29,772 nt of DNA from Burkholderiales bacterium (GCA_947372535.1 CANBUA010000016.1:1-29772), one strand, 5' to 3'; positions 15,819-24,634 are shown, counted from the first letter of the stretch. Numbers and translations: made by a program. Notes: a model not told the origin generated them from the sequence alone.

Positions 15819-17057
15819 ATGTTCAAAAAATCATGCTCACTGGCGCTGGCTGCCATATTGAGCACCAGTTTCTCCGCCATGTTCTGCGGCGCTTACGCCC
15901 AGCAAGTCTTCCCTGCGCCCAAAAGCGGCGTGCAACCTACGAGCGATGCGTTCTACACCTCACCTAGCGTGGCTGAACTGGAAAATGCGACGCCAGGGAC
16001 CATCCTGCGCTATCGCCCCATCACCTCCAGCACTTACGGCAGCACCTTGAGCGGCGCCTACCAGTTGATGTACCGCACGTCCGACACGAAGGCCCGCCCC
16101 ACGGCCAGCATCACCACGGTGCTCATTCCCAAGAACGCACCGTTGCTGGCCAGCCAGCGCCAACTCTTGTCTTATCAGGCCTTCTACGATGCCTTGAACC
16201 TCAAGTGCGCGCCCTCGTATAACCTGACCAAGAACACCCTGTTTGAGCAAAGCAATGTCAAGCCGGCACTCGCCAAAGGCATCGTGGTCACCATCGCCGA
16301 CTACGAAGGCCTGGACTCGCAGTGGATCGTCGGGCTGAACACCGCCCACGGCGTGCTGGACTCGATCCGTGCCGTGGAGCAGTTCCAGCCCGCCAAACTC
16401 AATGGCGCGGCCACGCCCGTCGGTCTGATGGGCTACTCCGGCGGCGGCCACGCCTCAGCCTGGGCCAACGAAGTGGCGCCCACCTACGCCCCAGAGCTCA
16501 ACATCATCGGCGTGGCCATGGGCGGCCTGCCTGTCAAGCTGGACAACGTGGCGCGCAAGGTCGATGGCAAGTTGTTCTCCGGCGTCTACCTGGGGGCAAT
16601 CGCCGGGCTGCTGCGGGCCTATGGCGATGAAATCGACATCGACCGCCTGGCCAATGCCAAGGGCAAACAAATGTTGACCGCCATCGCCGACGCCTGCCTG
16701 CTCAGTGAGTTCGCCGGCGCCCCGGAAATGCTGTTTTATGCCTACAAGAGCGCCAAAGACTACATCGTGGTGCCCGACCTGCTTGAAGACCCACAAATCA
16801 AGGCGATCATCGTCGCCAACTCGCTGGGCCAACGCACACCCAAGGCCCCGATGTACGTCTATGAAGCCACCATGGACGAAATCATGCCCCTGGCCGATGT
16901 GGACGACCTGGTGAAAGGTTACTGCGATGCGGGCATCAAAGTGCAATACCGCCGCGCACTGGCCGATCACATCAGCCTGGGTATCTCGCCCACCAATGCC
17001 ATGAACTACCTCCTTGACCGGTTCGCCGGCAAGGCCGTGCCAAGCACCTGCAAATAA
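15819..17057 (+). CDS. Secreted lipase/esterase, LIP family (alpha/beta hydrolase), paralog 1
   Basis: The 412-residue precursor has a Sec signal peptide (Lys-Lys start, hydrophobic core, cleavage near AYA|QQ at residue 27). The mature part is an alpha/beta hydrolase of the secretory lipase (LIP) type. The nucleophile elbow is GYSGGG with Ser207. Asp353 in ATMDEIMP and His384 in LADHISLG complete a plausible catalytic triad. Cys181-type and C-terminal Cys residues could form disulfides in the periplasm or outside. The family hydrolyses triacylglycerols or other esters. AAGG lies 8 nt before the ATG. It is divergent from an AraC regulator and followed by a strong terminator, so it is a single-gene unit. 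It is closely similar in architecture to the lipase at 18723, down to the C-terminal DRFAGKA...TCK. Confidence 0.9.
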   Translation: MFKKSCSLALAAILSTSFSAMFCGAYAQQVFPAPKSGVQPTSDAFYTSPSVAELENATPGTILRYRPITSSTYGSTLSGAYQLMYRTSDTKARPTASITTVLIPKNAPLLASQRQLLSYQAFYDALNLKCAPSYNLTKNTLFEQSNVKPALAKGIVVTIADYEGLDSQWIVGLNTAHGVLDSIRAVEQFQPAKLNGAATPVGLMGYSGGGHASAWANEVAPTYAPELNIIGVAMGGLPVKLDNVARKVDGKLFSGVYLGAIAGLLRAYGDEIDIDRLANAKGKQMLTAIADACLLSEFAGAPEMLFYAYKSAKDYIVVPDLLEDPQIKAIIVANSLGQRTPKAPMYVYEATMDEIMPLADVDDLVKGYCDAGIKVQYRRALADHISLGISPTNAMNYLLDRFAGKAVPSTCK

Positions 17058-17094
17058 GCCGTCTTTCATTTCCCTGGTCAGAGCCTCCGCATTG

Positions 17095-17125
17095 GGCCCC
17101 TACCGCAAGGCAGGGGCCTTTTTTT
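17095..17125 (+). terminator. Rho-independent terminator of lipase 1
   Basis: GGCCCC (17095-17100) pairs with GGGGCC (17113-17118). An inner CC-GCAA-GG forms a GNRA-type tetraloop, and seven T follow (17119-17125). It ends just before an upstream ATG (17127) of the next reading frame, which supports the later start of that gene. Confidence 0.85.
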
Positions 17126-17210
17126 CATGACGGAGGAAGCCCCCTCTTGTGCCATGTGGACACCGATGGCGTCGCAGCCAGCCTGCCGAAAACCGATTAA
17201 GGTAGGGGCC

Positions 17211-18491
17211 ATGTCATCAAGACCCTTTCACCGAGATGCCCTCCATGCCTTGCGCATGTTGTCGCTGGCTGTGCTCTCTGGCTGCGCCTCCGGGCCCGCC
17301 ACCACCCCAACCTCGCCCCTCACGCCCACGGATTCATCGGCCGCGTTCGGCGAAGGCAGCGCGGCGCAAATCAACCAGCGCTTCGCGGAATGGCTGTACG
17401 CCTTCCGCAAATCGGCCCACGATGCAGGCATCGACGAAGCCACGCTGCATGCCCTCGATGACGTGCACCTGCGCCAAAAAGCCGTGGTGCAAGACCGCGC
17501 CCAACCCGAGTTCACCCGCACGTTCTGGGAATACCTGGACACGGTCATCACGTCCCAACGCATTGCCGCTGGCCAGCAAAAACTCGCGCAATTCCACCTT
17601 GAGGCCGATGCGGCCAGCGTACGCTACGGCGTGCCCGCTCCCATCCTGATGGGCGTGTGGGGCATCGAGAGCAACTTCGGCAGCAACTATGGCGATGTGT
17701 CCGTCTTCGATGCCTTGGCCACCCTGGGCTTCGAAGGCCGGCGAGAGGCCTGGGCCCGCGGCGAACTGTTGGCCGCGCTGAAGATCGCCCAACGCGGCGA
17801 CATCGAGCCCGCCCGCATGATCGGGTCGTGGGCCGGCGCCATGGGCCAGACCCAGTTCATGCCCTCATCCTACTTGGCTTATGCCGTCGATGCCGATGGC
17901 GACGGGCACCGCGACATCTGGGGCAGCATGGCCGATGTGCTGGCCTCGACCGCCAACTTCCTGGCCCGATCGGGCTGGCGTCCCAATGAGGTCTGGGGCA
18001 CCGAGGTCAAGCTGCCCGCCGGCTTCGACCCCGCCCGGGCCGACACCATGCTGCGGCAAACCTCGGCCCAATGGGCAAGCGAAGGCGTGCAAACCATGGA
18101 CGGCGCGCCCTTGCCTGCGCTGGCCGATGCCGCCATCCTCCAGCCTGCCGGCGCACGCGGGCCTGCCTTCCTGGTGGGCCACAACTTCCGCACCATCCTG
18201 CGCTACAACAACTCCACCAGCTACGCGCTCACCGTGAGCCTGCTGGCCCAACGCATCGCAGGCGGCCCAGCCGTGCAGGCCGCCTGGCCCCGGGATCTGC
18301 GCGCGCTGACGCGTGGCGAGATGCAAGCCCTGCAAACGGCCTTGACCCAACGTGGCTTCGACAGCGGCCAGCCAGATGGTCAGATGGGCTCGGCCACGCG
18401 CAACGCTTTGCGACAGTTCCAGCGCAGCCAGGGCTTGCCGGCTGATGGGTTTCCGACGGAGGATCTGCTGAAGGCCTTGCAGCACCCTTGA
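17211..18491 (+). CDS. Lytic murein transglycosylase (MltB type) with C-terminal peptidoglycan-binding domain, lipoprotein
   Basis: This is a 426-residue predicted outer-membrane lipoprotein. The lipobox LSGC puts the lipidated Cys at residue 25. The SLT_2/MltB catalytic domain spans about residues 55-345. Glu153 in GVWGIESNFG is the catalytic acid, and WAGAMGQTQFMPSSY is the second family signature. A PG_binding_1 domain follows at about 365-425 (MQALQTALTQRGF through ALRQFQRSQGLPADG). It cleaves the MurNAc-GlcNAc bond of peptidoglycan to leave 1,6-anhydroMurNAc. I chose ATG 17211 because AAGGTAGGGG precedes it and because the earlier in-frame ATG 17127 abuts the upstream terminator and would spoil the signal peptide. 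It sits between two lipase paralogs but has its own ribosome site; no functional link is evident. Confidence 0.93.
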   Translation: MSSRPFHRDALHALRMLSLAVLSGCASGPATTPTSPLTPTDSSAAFGEGSAAQINQRFAEWLYAFRKSAHDAGIDEATLHALDDVHLRQKAVVQDRAQPEFTRTFWEYLDTVITSQRIAAGQQKLAQFHLEADAASVRYGVPAPILMGVWGIESNFGSNYGDVSVFDALATLGFEGRREAWARGELLAALKIAQRGDIEPARMIGSWAGAMGQTQFMPSSYLAYAVDADGDGHRDIWGSMADVLASTANFLARSGWRPNEVWGTEVKLPAGFDPARADTMLRQTSAQWASEGVQTMDGAPLPALADAAILQPAGARGPAFLVGHNFRTILRYNNSTSYALTVSLLAQRIAGGPAVQAAWPRDLRALTRGEMQALQTALTQRGFDSGQPDGQMGSATRNALRQFQRSQGLPADGFPTEDLLKALQHP

Positions 18492-18722
18492 TGGAACACC
18501 CCATGCGCTACATAGGACTGGACACCGTGTTCATCCTGGCGGTGAGAGGGCTGCGAGACGCAGGCTACGCTCGGTGAACCGCCCCTCACCCAAGGGGGGG
18601 CGCCCAGCCCACACCGCCTCTCAAGGGAAAACGAGAGAAAGCTCAACCTGTTGCGTCTCGTCTAATGAAGCAGACAAGCGCCGTCTCCGGCGCCATCCCA
18701 CCTGTTCAATCCGAGGAACGAC
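18492..18722. other. Intergenic region with GC-rich hairpins, carrying lipase 2 control signals
   Basis: After the transglycosylase gene there is a GC-rich segment with two possible stems: GGCGGT (18539-18544) with ACCGCC (18578-18583), or CGCCCC (18580-18585) with GGGGCG (18597-18602). They share bases and are mutually exclusive. No T-run follows. The second half is less GC-rich and should hold the lipase promoter. GAGGA lies 6-7 nt before the ATG at 18723. Confidence 0.35.
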
Positions 18723-19955
18723 ATGACCCAATTCATTCGCCTGGCCACCGTGGCCGGCATCGCCTGCCTGGGCGCACTGTCCGTCCAACAGGCCGCGCAA
18801 GCCCAGGACGCCTACCCGGCGGCCAACCCCAAGGTCGTGCCCACGAGTGACAGCTTCTACACTTCGCCCGCTGAAGCCGATCTGGCCAATGTGGCGCCCG
18901 GCACCGTGCTGCGTTACCGCGCCCTGCCCGCCAGCTCACTGTGGGCCGACGTCAAAGAAGGCTGGCAGGTCATGTACCGCTCGACCAACAGCAAGCAGAA
19001 GCCCGTGGCCATGGTCACCACCTTCCTGGCGCCCAAGACCGTCTCCAGCACCGGCAAGAAACTGGTGTCCTACCAGTCGTTCTACGACAGCCTGACCCTG
19101 AACTGCTCGCCTTCCGGCCTGACTTTGAGCGGCAAGCTGTTCGACAAGACCTTCTACAAAGGGGCCCTGAGCAGCGGCTACTACGTCGCACTGGCCGACT
19201 ACGAAGGCCTGAACTCGGAATGGATCGCGGCCTACAACTCCGGCCAAGGCGTGCTGGACAGCATCCGCGCCGTGCAGAACTTCAGCAAGAGCGGCCTGAA
19301 CGCCTCCACACCCGTGGGCATGTTCGGCTACTCGGGCGGCGGTTTCGCCACCATGTGGGCGGCAGAACTGGCCGGCACCTATGCGCCAGAACTGAACATC
19401 GTCGGCGCGGCCGCAGGTGGCCTGCCCGTCAACCCGATCAACGTGGCCAAGAAGGTCGATGGCAAGCTGTTCGCTGGCGCCTACTTCGGTGCCGTGGTCG
19501 GCCTGGCCCGTGCCTACCCCGAGATCGACACCGACCAGTACGCCAACGCTGCCGGCAAGGCCATGATCATCGACGCCGGCACCCGTTGCCTGGGCGGCAC
19601 CGCATCGGGCCAGCCCGAACTGCTCACCAAGTACGCCTACAAGAAGGGCTCGACCTACTTGAAGGACCCCAACTTCCTGGACCTGCCTGAAATGCAAGCC
19701 ATTGGCCAGGAAAATACCATGGGCAAGAGCACCCCGACCATGCCCTTGTTCATCTGGCAAGGCACGATCGATGAGTTGATGCCCATCGCCGACGCCGACA
19801 ACCTGATCACCACCTACTGCAGCGGTGGCGCCAAGGTTCAGTACAAGCGCCTGGTGGGTTCCGATCACCTCTTGGGCGCCGCGCAACTGAGCAATGGCCT
19901 GACCTTCCTGAAGGACCGCTTCGCTGGCAAGGCTGCACCGACCACCTGCAAGTAG
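18723..19955 (+). CDS. Secreted lipase/esterase, LIP family (alpha/beta hydrolase), paralog 2
   Basis: The 410-residue precursor has a signal peptide ending near AQA|QD (residue 27). The mature protein aligns over its whole length with the lipase at 15819. Both share PTSDSFYTSP/PTSDAFYTSP near the N-terminus, an ADYEGL segment, the nucleophile elbow GYSGGG (Ser204), APELNI, KKVDGKLF/RKVDGKLF, an acid in GTIDELMP (Asp350), and His382 in GSDHLLG. The likely role is extracellular ester or lipid hydrolysis. Differences cluster in the middle cap region, so substrate range may differ. GAGGA lies 6-7 nt before the ATG. A strong terminator follows, so it is probably monocistronic. Whether the AraC regulator beside paralog 1 also controls this gene is unknown; the 9-bp inverted repeat is not present upstream. 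Confidence 0.9.
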   Translation: MTQFIRLATVAGIACLGALSVQQAAQAQDAYPAANPKVVPTSDSFYTSPAEADLANVAPGTVLRYRALPASSLWADVKEGWQVMYRSTNSKQKPVAMVTTFLAPKTVSSTGKKLVSYQSFYDSLTLNCSPSGLTLSGKLFDKTFYKGALSSGYYVALADYEGLNSEWIAAYNSGQGVLDSIRAVQNFSKSGLNASTPVGMFGYSGGGFATMWAAELAGTYAPELNIVGAAAGGLPVNPINVAKKVDGKLFAGAYFGAVVGLARAYPEIDTDQYANAAGKAMIIDAGTRCLGGTASGQPELLTKYAYKKGSTYLKDPNFLDLPEMQAIGQENTMGKSTPTMPLFIWQGTIDELMPIADADNLITTYCSGGAKVQYKRLVGSDHLLGAAQLSNGLTFLKDRFAGKAAPTTCK

Positions 19956-19980
19956 TCGATCCTGCGCGCCTCAGCGCATG

Positions 19981-20013
19981 AAAGCCCGCTTGCCTTCTGG
20001 CAGCGGGCTTTTT
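19981..20013 (+). terminator. Rho-independent terminator of lipase 2
   Basis: AAAGCCCGC (19981-19989) and TGCC (19991-19994) pair with GGCA (19999-20002) and GCGGGCTTT, around a TTCT loop with one bulged T. The stem runs into a T-run ending at 20013. Confidence 0.88.
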
Positions 20014-20092
20014 CAATGGGCAGCGCCGTCCGTCGCACTCGTGTGAGTTCAGCGGCCACTTAAGATGGCCGGGCCTGCAAGGCCGTCTCGAT

Positions 20093-20098
20093 GGGAGG
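20093..20098 (+). promoter_or_regulatory. Ribosome binding site deciding the start of the hybrid kinase
   Basis: GGGAGG lies 7 nt before ATG 20106. The earlier in-frame ATG (20091) overlaps this Shine-Dalgarno sequence and so is unlikely to be used. Confidence 0.65.
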
Positions 20099-20105
20099 CC
20101 GGCCA

Positions 20106-23100
20106 ATGAGAACCCGTTGTACCGCGAGCCCCATGGAAAGTCTGGATCAATCTACGCATGTCGAAGGGCACTCGCTGCCCGCCCCGGATGAGCGCCTGCA
20201 GTTGGCGCTGGATGCCGGCGCCATTGCAGGCACTTGGTTTTGGGACGTGGTGGCCGACCGGTTCACCTCTGACAGGCGATTCGCGCAGTGCTTTCGCCTG
20301 GACGAGGCACGCATGGAAGCTGGGGTCCGTTTAGCGGAGGTCGTGCAATCCATTCACCCTGATGACGAGCCTCAGGTCAAACGATTGATTCAACACGCGC
20401 TCAACGTTGGGGGCGCTTACCGTGCCGAGTACCGCGTGTGCGACGCCCAAGGCATTTACCGATGGATCGAAGCCAATGGCAAGGTCACCTTGGCCCCCGA
20501 TGGCAGTGCCTTGACTTTCCCCGGGGTGCTGGTCGACATCGACCTTCGCAAGCAAGCCGAACGCAGACAGGCCGCCTTGATTCAACTCGGAGACCAACTG
20601 CGGGGGCTGAACACCGTCGAGGAGATCACCGCAGCCACGGGCAGCATCTGCGGCTTGTCCATGGGGGCAACGCGCGCCGGCTATGGCGTCGTCGATGAGG
20701 TCCAGGGCCTGGTTGACATCCGTCCCGAATGGCGGCGCGACGCCGACACGAAAAGCGTGGCCGGTGTGCATCGCTTTCGAGACTTTGGCTCCTTCATCGA
20801 AGATCTGCGGCAAGGCGAGGTCGTGGCCATTGCAGACATCGAATCAGACCCAAGGACCGCACCGCAGGCCCAGGCCTTCCACAGCATCGGCATCACGGCC
20901 CTGTTGAATGTGCCGCTGATGCGAGATGGTCAGTTCAAAGGCGTCCTGTTGGTCCACGACGCCAAGCCGCGCACCTGGACAGCCGAAGAAATCTCCTTCG
21001 CCCATGGCGTGGCCGACCGGACCTGGGCAGCCATGGCCACCGCCGACGCCCTGGCACAGCTTCGCGCCTTGAACAACAGCCTCGAACGCGAAGTTCAACA
21101 TCGCACCGCCGACCGCAACCGGCTGTGGCAGCTCTCCACCGACATGATCATGATCGCCCGGTTCGATGGCGAAATCACCGCCACCAACCCGGCCTGGTCC
21201 GATGCCCTAGGTTGGGCTGAATGCGAACTCGTCGGAAGGTCTTTTTTCGAGCTGATTCATCCAGAGGATCGCCTGGGTGCCATCGCCGCCGCCGATGCCA
21301 TGAAGGCAGGCGGCGCTTTGCCTCAACTTGAAAACCGGTACCGTCACAAAAACGGCGATTACCGCTGGATCTCATGGAGCAGCACGGCAGACGATGGGCT
21401 GATCTTCGCGGCCGGCCGCGACGTCTCGGCTGCCAAGGCCTTGCAGCTGGCCGAAGAGAAGTTGCGTCAGAGCCAGAAAATGGAAGCAGTCGGTCAATTG
21501 ACCGGTGGTGTCGCGCATGATTTCAACAACCTGCTGACGGTCATCAGCACATCGGCGGCTCTGCTTCGCAGAAAGACAACGTCGGAGGAGCGCCGCGAGC
21601 GCGCCATCGACGCCATCGCCAGAACCGTGACGCGCGCGGCTCGGCTCACAGGGCAGCTCCTGGCATTTGCCCGGCGCCAAGCCCTGACGCCCGCGGTCTT
21701 CGATGCAGCAGACAATGTCAAAGCCATCCTCGAGATGATCGGCACCCTGGTGGGCGCACGCATCGAGGTGTGCACCACCATGGAAGACGGCTGCTTCATC
21801 GATGCCGACCCCGGCCAATTCGACACAGCCATCGTGAACATGGCGGTCAACGCCCGAGACGCCATGGAGGGCTCGGGCAAGCTCTCCGTCACGGTGCAAC
21901 GCCTGAGCCAGTTGCCGGGGCTGCGCCTGCATCCCGCCGCGCAAGGCGACCATGTGGCCGTCTCAGTCGTCGACACTGGCTGCGGCATCAGCCAAGAAAA
22001 TCTTGAGCGCATCTTCGAGCCGTTCTACACCACCAAGCCCGTCGGCCAAGGCACGGGGCTGGGCCTGTCCCAGGTGTTCGGCTTTGTCAAACAGTCCGGC
22101 GGCGACGTCGACGTTAGAAGCGAGCTTGGCAAGGGGACATCATTCACGCTTTATTTCCCCTTGGCACAGACTGCGCTGAAGCAGGCAGCCGAGCTCACGC
22201 CACGCCCAGACCTACCCGCCGTGCTTGGTGGGACCGTGCTCATCATCGAAGACAACCCCGAGGTGGCGCATGCCGTCGATGCCACCTTCAAGGAGCTGGG
22301 GTATTCAACTGTCCTGGCCACCGAGGCCACGAAGGCCCTGCGGGAACTCGAACACGACCACACCAGGTTTGCAGCGGTTTTCTCCGATGTGGTGATGGCG
22401 GGGATGGATGGCATCGCATTGGGTCGCGAAATTCAACGCCGGTGGCCAAAACTGCCTGTCGTGCTGACCAGCGGATACAGCCATGTGGTGCTTGAACAAG
22501 CCGACCACGGTTTTCAACTGCTGGCCAAACCTTATGACGTCGCGATGCTCGCCCAGACGATGCACGCCGCCATCCCCACCAAGCCCAGGGGGTTGCCAGT
22601 CGTCCTCCAATCGATTCTCGATGATGCCCAGGCGGAAACCCAGCGGCAAGCGGAACTCGACTCGATGAACGTCCTTGACACGGCACCAGAGGCGGCATTC
22701 GATGACCTGGTCCGAATGGCCGCCGACATCTGCGAGACTCCTGTCGCACTGGTATCACTGATTGATCGCGACCGTCAGTGGTTCAAAGCCAAGGTGGGTG
22801 TTCAGGCCACGGAGACGCCACGCGAGCATGCGTTCTGCGCGCACGCGATTCAGCAGCCAGACCAAGTCACGGTCGTCGAGGACGCCACCAAAGATCAACG
22901 ATTTGCCGCGAACCCACTGGTCACCGGCGATCCCAACATCCGCTTTTATGCAGGCGCCCCTCTGCTGAGCAGTGCGGGCCACGCGCTGGGCACCTTGTGC
23001 GTCATTGCGCCTTTGTCTCGCCGACTCGAAACCAGTCAGATGGAAATGCTGCGGCTTTTGGCCGATGAGGTGGTCAAACGCCTTGAGCAAAGGCGCGCTC

Positions 23101-23117
23101 GCCTACAGCAGCTCTGA
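20106..23117 (+). CDS. Hybrid sensor histidine kinase: PAS-GAF-PAS-HisKA-HATPase-REC-GAF
   Basis: This is a soluble 1003-residue sensor kinase with no membrane segment. Domains in order: a PAS fold (about 25-155) with IHPDDE and YRWIEANGK; a GAF domain (about 165-315); a second PAS (about 340-440) with IHPEDR and YRWISWS; HisKA with phospho-acceptor His471 in GGVAHDFNNLL; HATPase_c with the N box (NMAVNARDAM), G1 (VDTGCGI) and G2 (GTGLGLS); a receiver domain with Asp761 in FSDVVMAGMDG; and a second GAF at about 850-1000 with PREHAFCAHAI. The H box is of the HisKA type often paired with C-terminal receivers. It likely senses a cytosolic small molecule or redox/light state and relays phosphate to an unlinked output. 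The C-terminal GAF after the receiver is an unusual order. No cognate regulator is adjacent; the next gene is convergent. Confidence 0.92.
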   Translation: MRTRCTASPMESLDQSTHVEGHSLPAPDERLQLALDAGAIAGTWFWDVVADRFTSDRRFAQCFRLDEARMEAGVRLAEVVQSIHPDDEPQVKRLIQHALNVGGAYRAEYRVCDAQGIYRWIEANGKVTLAPDGSALTFPGVLVDIDLRKQAERRQAALIQLGDQLRGLNTVEEITAATGSICGLSMGATRAGYGVVDEVQGLVDIRPEWRRDADTKSVAGVHRFRDFGSFIEDLRQGEVVAIADIESDPRTAPQAQAFHSIGITALLNVPLMRDGQFKGVLLVHDAKPRTWTAEEISFAHGVADRTWAAMATADALAQLRALNNSLEREVQHRTADRNRLWQLSTDMIMIARFDGEITATNPAWSDALGWAECELVGRSFFELIHPEDRLGAIAAADAMKAGGALPQLENRYRHKNGDYRWISWSSTADDGLIFAAGRDVSAAKALQLAEEKLRQSQKMEAVGQLTGGVAHDFNNLLTVISTSAALLRRKTTSEERRERAIDAIARTVTRAARLTGQLLAFARRQALTPAVFDAADNVKAILEMIGTLVGARIEVCTTMEDGCFIDADPGQFDTAIVNMAVNARDAMEGSGKLSVTVQRLSQLPGLRLHPAAQGDHVAVSVVDTGCGISQENLERIFEPFYTTKPVGQGTGLGLSQVFGFVKQSGGDVDVRSELGKGTSFTLYFPLAQTALKQAAELTPRPDLPAVLGGTVLIIEDNPEVAHAVDATFKELGYSTVLATEATKALRELEHDHTRFAAVFSDVVMAGMDGIALGREIQRRWPKLPVVLTSGYSHVVLEQADHGFQLLAKPYDVAMLAQTMHAAIPTKPRGLPVVLQSILDDAQAETQRQAELDSMNVLDTAPEAAFDDLVRMAADICETPVALVSLIDRDRQWFKAKVGVQATETPREHAFCAHAIQQPDQVTVVEDATKDQRFAANPLVTGDPNIRFYAGAPLLSSAGHALGTLCVIAPLSRRLETSQMEMLRLLADEVVKRLEQRRARLQQL

Positions 23118-23147
23118 AGAGCCACCGCGAGCGACGCGCGCCTTGCG

Positions 23148-23186
23148 AAAAAAACCGCCAGCACCCGCATCACACGGGTGTCGGCG
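23148..23186 (-). terminator. Rho-independent terminator of the secreted duplicated-domain protein
   Basis: Read on the minus strand, a stem of about 11 bp with one mismatch is followed by seven T (plus strand A-run 23148-23154). The core is CACCCG (23162-23167) with CGGGTG (23175-23180), extended by CCGCC/GGCG-type pairs. It lies just past the minus-strand stop at 23198. Confidence 0.85.
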
Positions 23187-23197
23187 TCGGACATGCC

Positions 23198-24421
23198 TTA
23201 GATGACCGGTGCATCCACCAGCAGTGCATCAGGCTCAGGCTTGGGGCAGACCGCCTTGACGTTCTGGCCATCACCATTGAACTGGAAGGTGGCCGCAGCG
23301 GCGCCCAGGCCGATGACCACCGAGTTCGTGCCCGTGGGCTTGAACGGGCCGGCCGTGACCGTGCCGTTGGTGGGCAGAGACAGGACGATCTTGGTGTCAC
23401 GTTGCAGCACGGTGACAGGCATGTTCGTGCCATTGGGCAGCACGTTCGGGTTGCCGGGCGTGCCGTTGTCAACGATCAGGTGGAGCTCGTCGACCTTGCC
23501 CTGGATCGTGTTGATGCCATCGTCCAACATCTGATTGACGGTCTCGGCCGGCAAGGTCAGTGCGCCCGACGCTTGCGTGATCGAAATCGTGCCGCCCTTC
23601 TTCACAGCCAGCGGCAGCACGCCACCAACGGCGATGCCGACGTTGTACTGCTTGCTACCCAGCGTGCAACGGTAAGGTGCATTGACGATACCGATCAGGT
23701 TGCCTGCCGCGACGGGCGGGTAGGACAGCGGCTCGTTTTCCCACAGCGCAGGCTTACTCGGATCGATTTGCGAGCCGACCGCGACCGACAGCAAGGCATT
23801 GCCCTTGTCGGCCACGCACTCTGCGCGCACCTTCAGCTTGAGGCCGCCGGGCGTCTTCAGGGTCACGTTCGCCGTGGCACCTTCAAAGCGGAACTGAACA
23901 CGGCCATCAGCTGGCGCGTAGTAAGGGCCGACGCGGAAGGTGCCCGTTTTGGGCAGACCAACGGTGATCGCCTTGCCGGCATCGACCGGCACGTCGGTGA
24001 CGCTCAGGTCGTAGAGCTTGGCGAGGTCAACCGTGGCGGGGCTCGAGCGCGTGGCCCCGATCAGCAAGCTGTCAACCACCGCGTCAGCCTTCTTGACGGC
24101 CACGATGCCGCCCAGTGCGGAAAGCCAACCCGGCAGCGTCAGCGCGCCCTTGCCTTGGCTCAAGTAGAACTCTTGGCCTGGGCCGAGTTGAACGGGCGCG
24201 ATGCCCTCGATGTCCACCGTGCCGCGGATCTGCGCCACCTTCAGCGTGCCCAGCTTGATGCCGCAGAGGATGGGCAGCGTGAAGCGGCCCGTGTCAGCGC
24301 CGATCGACGGCACCAACTGAGGATCGAGCGCATTGGCCGAGGTCGGAACCAGCGCGGCGGCAGCAGCCATCAGCGCGACGGCACCGCTCAAGCGGCGCAG
24401 GGAGGGAGTTTGGTTGATCAT
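23198..24421 (-). CDS. Secreted protein with two-fold internal repeat and four cysteines
   Basis: The 407-residue precursor has a signal peptide (RR, then a long Ala/Leu core, cleavage near ANA|LDP at residue 31). The mature protein holds two related halves of about 145 residues. Each starts and ends with a Cys (Cys53-Cys202 and Cys252-Cys392). Shared landmarks are a GALTLP segment in the middle and a closing LPKTGTFRVGPY / LPTNGTVTAGPF block followed by a Phe-rich strand and the last Cys. The pattern suggests two beta-sandwich domains each tied by a disulfide, resembling DUF6801-type extracellular domains, but I cannot confirm the family. The function is unknown. AAAGG precedes the ATG and a strong terminator follows, so it forms its own unit. 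Convergent with the hybrid kinase gene and divergent from a TetR regulator, which may control it. Confidence 0.75.
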   Translation of the reverse strand: MINQTPSLRRLSGAVALMAAAAALVPTSANALDPQLVPSIGADTGRFTLPILCGIKLGTLKVAQIRGTVDIEGIAPVQLGPGQEFYLSQGKGALTLPGWLSALGGIVAVKKADAVVDSLLIGATRSSPATVDLAKLYDLSVTDVPVDAGKAITVGLPKTGTFRVGPYYAPADGRVQFRFEGATANVTLKTPGGLKLKVRAECVADKGNALLSVAVGSQIDPSKPALWENEPLSYPPVAAGNLIGIVNAPYRCTLGSKQYNVGIAVGGVLPLAVKKGGTISITQASGALTLPAETVNQMLDDGINTIQGKVDELHLIVDNGTPGNPNVLPNGTNMPVTVLQRDTKIVLSLPTNGTVTAGPFKPTGTNSVVIGLGAAAATFQFNGDGQNVKAVCPKPEPDALLVDAPVI

Positions 24422-24520
24422 GGGTGAACCTTTGGTTTTTGATGAGCCCGCCGCACCTTACAAAAGGCCGACAGCGCTGGCACCCATTCAAGTGGGGGTG
24501 AGAGTTGTGCATTCGAATGT

Positions 24521-24541
24521 TCGATTTGTCAGATCAATCGA
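24521..24541. promoter_or_regulatory. Inverted repeats between secreted-protein gene and TetR gene
   Basis: TCGATT (24521-24526) and AATCGA (24536-24541) are inverted copies with a 9-nt spacer. A perfect palindrome, CATTCGAATG, lies right beside them at 24510-24519. Both sit between the divergent start codons, as expected for a TetR operator; binding is inferred. Confidence 0.4.
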
Positions 24542-24634
24542 TGCCTGGGCCAGGAAGGTGTATCCACCGTTGTGCCCCAAACCGTCATCTGGTAACTTGC
24601 AGAGCCAGCCTGGCTGGCCACCTGACACGAATGC

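Noticed and set aside
18503..18577. 24-codon frame after the lytic transglycosylase gene
   Set aside because: There is no ribosome site and the tail coincides with GC-rich hairpins; it is too short to support.
23402..24427. 341-codon plus-strand frame opposite the secreted duplicated-domain gene
   Set aside because: The minus-strand gene has a signal peptide, paired cysteines, a ribosome site and a terminator; the plus frame is an Arg/Asp-rich shadow.
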